The position numbers and the translations under genes are program-made. Positions 1 to 6,370 of a DNA stretch of 8,431 nt are shown piece by piece. The DNA lies in assembly GCA_045637205.1 (NCBI GenBank), contig JAZTYY010000025.1, positions 1-8,431 of the forward strand, written 5' to 3'. The notes under the pieces were generated by a model that saw only the letters and a program-made list of their open reading frames with translations, searched no databases and was not told where the DNA came from. Numbering within the stretch: the stretch's first letter is position 1; each line of letters opens with the position of its first letter. Source of the stretch: RGIG4608 sp045637205. Its GTDB lineage: Bacteria > Bacillota > Clostridia > Oscillospirales > CAG-272.

Positions 1-15
1 TTTTCTTTTTGCAAA

Positions 16-122
16 GCTTTTTCTTTTGGGCCTCTTGCTTCAAAAGAAAAAGCGTTATAACCGTTTTGATAGCAAAACCATTTAGCCGCTTTTCTTTGGC
101 AAAAAGAGCCGCAAAGAAAAGC
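16..122. repeat. Pair of related palindromes in the leftmost intergenic region
   Basis: Two perfect inverted repeats lie 34 bases apart. The first pairs 16-28 (GCTTTTTCTTTTG) with 41-53, 13 bp around a 12-base loop. The second pairs 88-98 (GCTTTTCTTTG) with 112-122, 11 bp around a 13-base loop. The second, read on the minus strand, resembles the first in arms and in part of the loop (a GGC-TCTT core), so they look like two diverged copies of one element in opposite orientation. A small hairpin, GTTTTG/CAAAAC at 63-68 and 73-78, sits between them. No T-run follows any stem on either strand, so they are not typical intrinsic terminators. No coding region is visible here. Confidence 0.6.
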
Positions 123-141
123 TAACAAAAGAAACGGCGAA

Positions 142-203
142 TACGGAGCTACGCGCCCCGTACCCGCGCCACTGTGCGTGGAGCACCACCTTTAAAAAGG
201 TGG
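142..203. repeat. Three consecutive short hairpins upstream of the cortex-lytic genes
   Basis: Three short inverted repeats follow each other closely. TACGG (142-146) pairs with CCGTA (158-162). CCAC (169-172) pairs with GTGG (178-181). CCACCTTT (186-193) pairs with AAAGGTGG (196-203). The stretch is more GC-rich than its surroundings. The last hairpin ends 71 bases before the first start codon. It lacks a T-tract, so it is not an obvious terminator, although transcribed RNA could fold here. The motif GGTGGACGAAA after the last stem resembles GGTGGATGAAA in the hairpin array at the right end of the window, which may mean the two arrays are relatives. No clear sigma-A, sigma-E, sigma-K or sigma-G promoter is recognised in 1-274. 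Confidence 0.5.
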
Positions 204-263
204 ACGAAACAATCGCGAAAAGTGAGTGCGAACATCCCGACAAATCAAAACTTCAATACAAAC

Positions 264-270
264 AAGGAGG
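264..270 (+). promoter_or_regulatory. Strong ribosome binding site fixing the start of the SleC pre-domain gene
   Basis: AAGGAGG stands four bases before the ATG at 275. It decides the start: the frame is open back to a GTG at 200, but that codon lies inside a hairpin stem with no Shine-Dalgarno sequence, and the extra 25 residues do not resemble the family. Confidence 0.85.
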
Positions 271-274
271 TATT

Positions 275-697
275 ATGCCTGAAACAAATTCGAATGGATT
301 TCTTATAGTCAAGGTATCAAGCGCAAGTGGAGCAATACCTATCGAAAACGCTTCGGTTATTATTCAAGGAAAAGATTCTAACAACCAAAATATTTTGCTC
401 TCCTTTTTAACCAATAGCGATGGTTTAACTCCAAAAATTACCCTCCCTGCACCCTCAAAGGAGCTAAGTGAAGCCCCTTCCCCTTTATCAAAGCCATATT
501 CCACATATAATATCGAGGTCTTTAAGGAAGGCTATTACCCCCAGCACTATAACGGTGTGCCAATTTTTCAAAACGTTACGGCAATTCAAAATGCTCGCGT
601 TATTCCAATATCTGAAGCGGATGCTCGAAATCCTTATTTTGCTGAAGGAGAAATATTCAACGAATACGAAAATGAAAACCTTTATAAAAGGAGATAG
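275..697 (+). CDS. SleC N-terminal pre-domain as a free-standing protein (carboxypeptidase-regulatory-like fold)
   Basis: This 140-residue protein resembles the N-terminal pre-sequence of the clostridial spore cortex-lytic enzyme SleC. Residues 8-32 (starting GFLIVKVSS), a turn at 45-61 (TNSDG, then LPAPS) and 73-111 (KPYSTYNIEVFKEGYYPQ onward) read as strands of a carboxypeptidase-regulatory or transthyretin-like beta sandwich. The match to SleC is from memory of the family, not a search. In C. perfringens this segment is known as a pre-peptide needed to produce the enzyme properly, so here it may act as a chaperone in trans; that is inference. The tail from about 115 is acidic and ends in KRR. 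There is no signal peptide, membrane segment or cysteine. The stop is three bases before the next gene, whose ribosome binding site (AAAGGAG, 687-693) lies inside this gene's last codons, so the two are probably co-translated. Alternative: an unrelated small beta-sandwich protein, unlikely given the neighbour. Confidence 0.8.
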   Translation: MPETNSNGFLIVKVSSASGAIPIENASVIIQGKDSNNQNILLSFLTNSDGLTPKITLPAPSKELSEAPSPLSKPYSTYNIEVFKEGYYPQHYNGVPIFQNVTAIQNARVIPISEADARNPYFAEGEIFNEYENENLYKRR

Positions 698-700
698 TAT

Positions 701-2101
701 ATGCCAAGAATTCCGACCATACCCGAATATATAACCGTTCATTTAGGGCCACCTGACAGTCCTGCGCCCAACATCACCCTGCCGTTTGCCGATTACATAG
801 CAAACACTGCGTCAAGTGAAATATACCCAACCTGGAACGAAAATGCAATTAGAGCTAATATATACGCGCAAATATCCTTTGCTCTAAATCGCGTTTATAC
901 TGAATTTTATCGCTCGCGAGGATACGATTTTGATATAACCAATTCCACAACATACGATCAAAGCTTTGTAAATGGAAGAAACGTTTTTGAAAACGTGCAA
1001 AGAATAGTTGACGAGATTTTCAACTCCTACATTCGTAGGCAAGGTAACGTCGAGCCACTTTTTGCCGCATACTGTGACGGAATTGAAGTCACATGCAATG
1101 GTCTTTCTCAATGGGGCAGCGTTGCCCTTGCTAACGAGGGATACACTCCATATGAAATTTTGCAATATTACTATGGTGAGGACATAGATATAGTTTCAAA
1201 TGCCGAGGTTGACGGCGCACCCAGCTCAGCGCCTCCCTTTCCACTTTCGGTGGGAATGTCGGGTGACAAAGTGCGTGTACTTCAGCTCAGGCTTAACAGA
1301 ATATCAGACAACTATCCTTCAATTCCCAAAATTGCCACGCTTGACGGCATTTTTGCCGAGGACACTGAAGCTGCGGTGACGAGATTTCAAGAAATCTTTG
1401 GCCTTTCTCCCGACGGAATTGTCGGCAATGCAACCTGGTATGACGTAAATCGAATATACAATGCGGTCAAGCGCTTAAACGAACTCGACAGTGAGGGAAT
1501 TCGACTTGAGGAAGTTACAAAGCAATACCCCGGCACTCTTGCTCTTGGCTCACGCGGGCTTGGAGTTAGCAATTTGCAATACTTTTTGACCTATCTTTCA
1601 AGGTTTTATTCAAGCATTTCTCAAACTGCGATTGACGGAGTTTTCGGCAACGAAACAAGGCAATCGGTAATCTCAGCACAAAACACCTTTGGTTTGATTG
1701 AGGACGGCATTGTTGGTGAGGACACCTGGAATGCAATATACAATGCCTATCGTGGAATAGTTAATGAAATTCCACTTAAATACGTTGAGGGTAACACACT
1801 ACCGTTTTCGGGAATTATTTTACGAATAGGATCTGACAATGACTCGGTTTTGGTTTTACAGCAGTATATCAACGTCATAGCAGGGGCATATCCCGAGGTG
1901 AATTCCGTTGAGCTGACGGGGTATTTCGGTGCACAAACCGACAGGGCTGTTAAGGCTATTCAAGCTCTTTCAGGGCTTGAGGCAAACGGCGTTGTGGCTG
2001 CAATAACTTGGGATACCATTACATCACTTTACAGTGATATTATTAATGGTTCACGTCTTAATGACGGTCAATATCCGGGATTTGAGATAGGAGGAAATTA
2101 A
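701..2101 (+). CDS. sleC: SleC-like spore cortex-lytic enzyme: SpoIID-type domain plus three peptidoglycan-binding repeats
   Basis: This 466-residue protein probably cleaves cortex peptidoglycan as a lytic transglycosylase during germination. Residues 1-165 form a SpoIID-like domain. E40 in ASSEIYPTW sits where SpoIID has its catalytic SEMP-type glutamate. RANIYAQISFALNRVYTEFY (51-70) matches the helix that follows, and GLSQWGS...EGYTPYEILQYYYG (134-159) is the SpoIID C-terminal signature. C125 and C132 are the only cysteines and may pair or bind metal. Three PG_binding_1 repeats follow at about 180-255, 277-350 and 367-447, each with a D/TGxF turn and a closing TW (245-246, 342-343, 436-437). 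As recalled, classical SleC has one such repeat, so two are extra. No signal peptide is seen, fitting mother-cell synthesis. The protein begins almost where mature SleC begins, because the pre-domain is encoded by the gene just upstream. Start: AAAGGAG at 687-693, seven bases before the ATG. Confident about domains, less about activation. Confidence 0.87.
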   Translation: MPRIPTIPEYITVHLGPPDSPAPNITLPFADYIANTASSEIYPTWNENAIRANIYAQISFALNRVYTEFYRSRGYDFDITNSTTYDQSFVNGRNVFENVQRIVDEIFNSYIRRQGNVEPLFAAYCDGIEVTCNGLSQWGSVALANEGYTPYEILQYYYGEDIDIVSNAEVDGAPSSAPPFPLSVGMSGDKVRVLQLRLNRISDNYPSIPKIATLDGIFAEDTEAAVTRFQEIFGLSPDGIVGNATWYDVNRIYNAVKRLNELDSEGIRLEEVTKQYPGTLALGSRGLGVSNLQYFLTYLSRFYSSISQTAIDGVFGNETRQSVISAQNTFGLIEDGIVGEDTWNAIYNAYRGIVNEIPLKYVEGNTLPFSGIILRIGSDNDSVLVLQQYINVIAGAYPEVNSVELTGYFGAQTDRAVKAIQALSGLEANGVVAAITWDTITSLYSDIINGSRLNDGQYPGFEIGGN

Positions 2102-2102
2102 T

Positions 2103-2633
2103 ATGCGCGATTTAACCGAAAGAAATGCAATAACCAATCTCCAAACCTATCTTAGAGCGCAAAGCTTAGTTGACAATAGATTCCCTCATGTGCCAATTGA
2201 TGGAATTTTTGACACTCAAACTAGGGAGGCATTAATGGAATTTCAAAAAAGAAACAATCTTGCTCAAACAGGTATTGCCGACCGTACCACGTGGGAGTTG
2301 TTGTACACTCAATATCTTGAAATTTTGGAAAGCACCTCACTTCCAGAGGCTATAATTCCCTTTCCATCATATCCTCAAAATTATACAATAAAGCGCGGTG
2401 AGAAAAGCTTTCTGGTTGCCGTTCTTCAGCATATGCTTAATGAAATTGGTATTGTATACAACGTTTTTGATGCTCTTGAAATAAATGGTGAATACGACGA
2501 AGCAACCGAAGAAATCATACGCGATTTTCAAATAAGAAACGGAATTTCAGTGACCGGTGAAACCGATAGGACAACATGGGGGTTAATCGCAAGAATATAT
2601 AATTTGTCCTTGCATTATATCGAACAAAATTAA
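2103..2633 (+). CDS. Small protein made of two peptidoglycan-binding repeats
   Basis: This 176-residue protein is almost entirely two PG_binding_1 domains, at about 7-70 and 97-166. The first has DGIFDTQTREALMEFQ and closes with TTW (62-64). The second has INGEYDEATEEIIRDFQ and closes with TTW (157-159). No catalytic domain, signal peptide or membrane segment is visible. PG_binding_1 domains bind cell-wall glycan or peptide, so this is probably a cortex-binding accessory, or a detached C-terminal extension of the upstream enzyme; its role is inference. The ATG is one base after the upstream stop. Its ribosome binding site AGGAGG (2089-2094) lies inside the previous coding sequence, with eight bases of spacing, which supports translational coupling and a three-gene unit. 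No hairpin with a T-run follows, so transcription may continue toward clpC. Confidence 0.8.
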   Translation: MRDLTERNAITNLQTYLRAQSLVDNRFPHVPIDGIFDTQTREALMEFQKRNNLAQTGIADRTTWELLYTQYLEILESTSLPEAIIPFPSYPQNYTIKRGEKSFLVAVLQHMLNEIGIVYNVFDALEINGEYDEATEEIIRDFQIRNGISVTGETDRTTWGLIARIYNLSLHYIEQN

Positions 2634-2753
2634 AGGGGGCATTGAAGGTAGAACAAGGTGCTTACCCAAATTTATCGCTGCAAATCGCAAGTAATCGAGT
2701 AATGATTCAAAATACCGTCAAGAATATAGGTAAATATCGTTTCGAGGTAATAT
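2634..2753. other. 120-base gap before clpC: no clear promoter, operator or terminator
   Basis: No intrinsic terminator, CIRCE element or tandem CtsR heptad is visible here. TTCAAA (2706-2711) and TAAATA (2731-2736) could be read as a poor promoter, but their 19-base spacing makes this unconvincing. GAGGT at 2744-2748 is the probable ribosome binding site for clpC. A short open frame, 2642-2776 from a TTG, crosses the gap and overlaps the clpC start; it is treated as a finding and not as a gene. clpC is therefore either read through from the upstream unit or served by a promoter not recognised here. Confidence 0.5.
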
Positions 2754-5189
2754 ATGGAAAACAAATTTACAGGTAAGGCGCAGCATGTTCTTACCCTCTC
2801 AATTTCACACGCACAGGATATGGGCGGCTCATATATAGGAACGGAGCATCTATTATTAGGACTCCTTGAGGAAAAAGACAGCGTTGCCGCGCGAATGCTT
2901 AACAAACGCGGAATCATATACAATAAAATAAAATCCGACATATCTACCATCTCGGTCTTTGGTGAAAAAACCTCTCTTTCATTAAGTGATATGAGTCCTC
3001 GCGTTCGTAAAATAATTGAAAATTCCTACAGGCTGAGTGAAAGAAACAAGCAAAGCATGGTGGGGAGTGAGCACCTTTTATATTCTTTGCTTAGTGAAAA
3101 TGATTCCATTGCCGTTCGCATATTGGAACAAAACGGTCTTTACGTTCACGAAATGCAAAATGATATTTTGACCTTTATTCAGCTTTCTCAAAAGTCCAAC
3201 AAGCAAGGTGATCAAAAGCGCAAGGATGAAAAGCCCTCTCCTCTTGAATCATTTTCAAAAAATTTGATAAATCTTGCACGCGATGATAAAATTGATCCCA
3301 CACTTTGCCGTGAAAAAGAAACCGAAAGAATGATTCAAATTTTATCTCGCAGGACAAAAAATAATCCCTGCCTCATCGGTGAGCCGGGTGTGGGCAAAAC
3401 TGCAGTTGTGGAGGGTCTTGCGGCAAGAATATCAAGTGGCAACGTACCGCCAACCCTTCAAAACAAAGTAATTTATGCCCTTGATATTCCCTCTTTGATT
3501 GCAGGTGCTAAATATCGAGGTGAATTCGAGGACAGAATGAAATCGGTTATGCAAGAATGTAAAACCAACCCAAACATTATTCTTTTCATTGATGAAATTC
3601 ATACCATCATCGGTGCAGGAAGTGCAGAGGGAGCTATTGATGCTGCAAATATTCTAAAACCCGCCTTATCGCGCGGTGAAATTCAAGTGATTGGCGCAAC
3701 TACACTTTACGAATATCGCAAGCACATTGAAAAGGATTCGGCGCTCGAAAGAAGATTTCAGCCAATCAAGGTCGACGAGCCGACAATTGAGGAAACTGAA
3801 AGAATATTGTTCGGCTTGCGCGATAAATATGAGAAGCATCACGGTGTAGTAATAAATGACGATGCCATACGCGGAGCAGTTGAGCTTTCAGTTCGATATA
3901 TCAACGACAGGTTTCTTCCCGATAAGGCAATTGACCTTATTGACGAGGCATCCTCACGCGTTAAAATATTGAATTATGCCCTAAAAACTCCACTTGAGGA
4001 GGCTGAAAATGAGCTTGAGGGCATTATCAAGGAAAAAGAAGGCGCGCTAATAGAAAGCAATATGAGCAAGGTGAAATCCTTAAAGCGCAAGCAAACCGAG
4101 CTTGAAAAAAGGATTGCCAAGCTAAAGAAAAGCAAGAATTTGGAAACTGATTATTCCCCACCAATGACCGTAAATTACGAGGACGTTGCAGGCGTTGTGA
4201 CCGATTGGACGGGTGTGCCCGTAAACCGTTTGCTTGAAAAGGAGAGCAACAGACTTTTGCATCTTGAGGATGAGTTAAAATCAAGAATTATTGGTCAGGA
4301 TACGGCAATCGACCTTATTTCACAGGCAATAAGACGTGGACGAATAGGGCTTAAAAATCCCGACGCGCCAACGGGCTCCTTCATTTTCGTGGGTCCCACA
4401 GGAGTTGGAAAAACCGAGCTTTGCATTGTGCTTGCCGAGATGCTTTTTGGAAACAAAAATTCACTTTTCCGTTTCGATATGTCGGAATATATGGAAAAGC
4501 ACAGTGTATCTAAAATTATCGGTGCCCCCCCTGGCTATGTAGGTTACGGTGAGGGTGGACTTTTAACTGAAAAGGTACGAAGAAATCCATATTGCATCGT
4601 TCTTTTTGATGAAATAGAAAAGGCACACCCCGACATCTTTAATTTGATGCTACAAATTCTTGAGGACGGCACCATAACCGATGCTCAGGGTAGAAAAATA
4701 AGCTTTAAAAATTCACTGATTGTAATGACCTCCAATCTCGGTTGGGTTAACCATAACAAAGAAAACACGCTTGGATTTTTCAATTCCAATGATGAAAAAT
4801 CACAGTCAAAAGAACGTGAAAAGCGCATTAAAAAAGCACTTGAAGGTACTTTTAAGCCTGAATTTTTAAATCGCGTGGACGAAATTGTGATATTCAATTC
4901 ACTCACAAAGGGAAATATTGAAGAAATATGCTCGCTTATGCTTTCTTCCCTTTCGGAGCGTCTAAACAAACTTGGCATATTTATTGATTTTGATGAATCG
5001 GTGCTTTCAAAAATAGCAAACGATGCCTTTGACACAGGCTCGGGCGCAAGAAAGCTCAGGCGCGAGATAAGGCGGCTTATCGAAAATCCAATCTCCTCTA
5101 AAATGCTTGAGGGTGAGATTTCAAGCGGTGATTTCGTTTTAGCAAAAGAAGAAAACGGTGAAATTGCCTTTCAAAATCAATTTATATAA
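2754..5189 (+). CDS. clpC: ClpC, Hsp100 AAA+ unfoldase of the ClpCP protease
   Basis: At 811 residues this is a normal-length ClpC, an ATP-driven cytoplasmic ring that unfolds proteins and feeds them to ClpP. Residues 1-145 hold two Clp_N repeats, with GTEHLLLGLL (29-38) and GSEHLLYSLL (104-113). E31 and E106 match the glutamates that dock phosphoarginine in B. subtilis ClpC (E32, E106). AAA-1 has Walker A GEPGVGKT (209-216), pore loop GAKYRGEF (251-258), Walker B ILFIDE (276-281) and RR at 333-334. A short middle domain spans about 410-465. AAA-2 has GPTGVGKT (547-554), pore loop GYVG (594-597), Walker B ending LFDE (617-620), the probable ClpP-docking LGF (673-675) and sensor-2 GAR (764-766). 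Both ATPase sites look intact. The middle domain is degenerate at positions that hold the inactive resting state in other ClpCs. ctsR, mcsA and mcsB are absent from the window. GAGGT at 2744-2748 precedes the ATG by five bases. Confidence 0.95.
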   Translation: MENKFTGKAQHVLTLSISHAQDMGGSYIGTEHLLLGLLEEKDSVAARMLNKRGIIYNKIKSDISTISVFGEKTSLSLSDMSPRVRKIIENSYRLSERNKQSMVGSEHLLYSLLSENDSIAVRILEQNGLYVHEMQNDILTFIQLSQKSNKQGDQKRKDEKPSPLESFSKNLINLARDDKIDPTLCREKETERMIQILSRRTKNNPCLIGEPGVGKTAVVEGLAARISSGNVPPTLQNKVIYALDIPSLIAGAKYRGEFEDRMKSVMQECKTNPNIILFIDEIHTIIGAGSAEGAIDAANILKPALSRGEIQVIGATTLYEYRKHIEKDSALERRFQPIKVDEPTIEETERILFGLRDKYEKHHGVVINDDAIRGAVELSVRYINDRFLPDKAIDLIDEASSRVKILNYALKTPLEEAENELEGIIKEKEGALIESNMSKVKSLKRKQTELEKRIAKLKKSKNLETDYSPPMTVNYEDVAGVVTDWTGVPVNRLLEKESNRLLHLEDELKSRIIGQDTAIDLISQAIRRGRIGLKNPDAPTGSFIFVGPTGVGKTELCIVLAEMLFGNKNSLFRFDMSEYMEKHSVSKIIGAPPGYVGYGEGGLLTEKVRRNPYCIVLFDEIEKAHPDIFNLMLQILEDGTITDAQGRKISFKNSLIVMTSNLGWVNHNKENTLGFFNSNDEKSQSKEREKRIKKALEGTFKPEFLNRVDEIVIFNSLTKGNIEEICSLMLSSLSERLNKLGIFIDFDESVLSKIANDAFDTGSGARKLRREIRRLIENPISSKMLEGEISSGDFVLAKEENGEIAFQNQFI

Positions 5190-5200
5190 CAAATTCAAAC

Positions 5201-5237
5201 AAAAAAAAGAGCAAGCACCAAGCTTGCTCTTTTTTTT
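5201..5237. terminator. Bidirectional intrinsic terminator between clpC and rpoD
   Basis: GAGCAAGC (5209-5216) pairs with GCTTGCTC (5222-5229) around the loop ACCAA. Eight As (5201-5208) lie before the stem and eight Ts (5230-5237) after it, so either strand gives a GC-containing hairpin followed by a U-run. It begins 12 bases after the clpC stop and lies 16 bases beyond the rpoD stop on the other strand, so it can end both convergent transcripts. Confidence 0.95.
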
Positions 5238-5252
5238 CATTTATGTACTTAA

Positions 5253-6353
5253 TTAGTCAAGGAAGCCCTTAAGATGTCTTGCACGGCTGGGGTGACGAAG
5301 CTTTCTAAGTGCCTTTGCTTCAATCTGACGAATACGCTCACGTGTAATGTCAAATTCCTTACCAACCTCTTCAAGTGTACGGCTTCTTCCGTCATAAAGT
5401 CCGAAACGAAGCTTAATAACGTGCTCTTCACGAGGTGTGAGTGTATGAAGCTCTCTTTCAATTACCTCACGCAAAATTGTTGCAGATGCGATTTCAGAGG
5501 GCTGTGGAGCATCGTCATCGGGAATAAAGTCACCCAGGTGGCTATCTTCCTCTTCACCAATAGGAGTTTCAAGAGAAACGGGATCCTGAGCAATCTTCAT
5601 AATTTCCCTAACCTTTTCAGCGGAAATGCCCATCTTTTCACCAATTTCATCGGCAGTAGCCTCACGTCCAAGCTCCTGAAGCATCTGACGGCTATATCTT
5701 GATACCTTATGGATTGTTTCAACCATGTGAACGGGAATACGAATTGTACTTGCCTGATCAGCAATTGCTCTTGTAATAGCCTGACGAATCCACCACGTTG
5801 CATATGTGGAGAACTTAAATCCCTTTTCATAGTCGAACTTATCAACGGCCTTCATAAGACCAATATTACCCTCTTGAATAAGGTCAAGGAAGAACATACC
5901 CTTACCAACGTATCTCTTTGCAATACTTACAACAAGACGAAGGTTTGCTTCAATAAGTCTATTTTTAGCATCCTCATCACCCTGTGACATTCTTTCAGCA
6001 AGCTCCTTTTCTTCTTCAGTTGTAAGAAGCGGAACACGACCAATCTCCTTAAGATACATACGAACGGGGTCATCAATTTGAACACCGCCCTGTTCAAGAA
6101 GCTTTTCCATGCTGTCACTTGTTGAAAGCTTTTCCACTTCACTTTCAATTTCGGAAATTTCTAAGCTGGACATTTCTCCAATCGGAATGTCACTATCTTC
6201 AAGGGATTCATAGAGCTTATCAAGAGAATCCAAGTCAAAGTCCATCTCTTCAAGCGCTTCATCAAGATCAACTGAAGAAAGACCATCCTTTTTGCCCTTT
6301 TCAATAAGTTCATCAATATCAAGTTTTTTGTTTGTTTCTTTTTGTGCCTTCAT
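5253..6353 (-). CDS. rpoD: Primary (housekeeping) sigma factor SigA/RpoD
   Basis: This 366-residue sigma-70 protein directs RNA polymerase to housekeeping promoters. An acidic N-terminal part (1-90) contains a short region-1.1-like segment. Region 1.2 has DPVRMYLKEIG (95-105). Region 2 (about 132-205) has NLRLVVSIAKRYVGKG (137-152), DLIQEGNIGLMKAVDKFD (157-174) and the -10-recognition helix YATWWIRQAITRAI (184-197). Region 3 follows at about 208-290. Region 4 (about 300-362) carries the -35-binding helix-turn-helix, with TLEEVGKEFDITRERIRQIE at 326-345. The protein ends in RARHLKGFLD, typical of Firmicutes SigA. Its start is 17 bases after the dnaG stop. AGAAGG (complement of 6361-6366) lies seven bases before the ATG. 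It is the last gene of the dnaG-rpoD unit and ends at the bidirectional terminator. Length and motifs are ordinary, with nothing missing. Confidence 0.97.
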   Translation of the reverse strand: MKAQKETNKKLDIDELIEKGKKDGLSSVDLDEALEEMDFDLDSLDKLYESLEDSDIPIGEMSSLEISEIESEVEKLSTSDSMEKLLEQGGVQIDDPVRMYLKEIGRVPLLTTEEEKELAERMSQGDEDAKNRLIEANLRLVVSIAKRYVGKGMFFLDLIQEGNIGLMKAVDKFDYEKGFKFSTYATWWIRQAITRAIADQASTIRIPVHMVETIHKVSRYSRQMLQELGREATADEIGEKMGISAEKVREIMKIAQDPVSLETPIGEEEDSHLGDFIPDDDAPQPSEIASATILREVIERELHTLTPREEHVIKLRFGLYDGRSRTLEEVGKEFDITRERIRQIEAKALRKLRHPSRARHLKGFLD

Positions 6354-6370
6354 ATTATTACCTTCTATTT

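Noticed and set aside
41..60. Palindrome 16-53 as an intrinsic terminator
   Set aside because: No T-run follows the stem on either strand; the T-rich bases at 1-10 lie on the wrong side.
200..274. In-frame GTG at 200 that would extend the SleC pre-domain protein by 25 residues
   Set aside because: The GTG is inside a hairpin stem and lacks a Shine-Dalgarno sequence. The ATG at 275 has AAGGAGG four bases upstream and starts close to the family's usual N-terminus.
680..715. The SleC split as a sequencing error or recent frameshift
   Set aside because: The first gene ends in a stop with the next ribosome binding site built into its last codons, and the second starts with an ATG at a domain boundary. 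A single indel would not create this arrangement. It cannot be fully excluded without reads.
2716..2735. Possible CtsR operator before clpC (CGTCAAG and GGTAAAT)
   Set aside because: Each heptad matches RGTCAAA at only five of seven positions, and the copies are separated by six bases instead of three.
2700..2740. Sigma-A-like promoter for clpC (TTCAAA and TAAATA)
   Set aside because: The spacing is 19 bases and both boxes are weak; in sequence this AT-rich, such matches arise by chance.
5274..5987. Open frames on the plus strand opposite rpoD (5274-5702 and 5709-5987)
   Set aside because: They are antisense shadows of a clearly conserved sigma factor, with no ribosome binding sites or recognisable domains.
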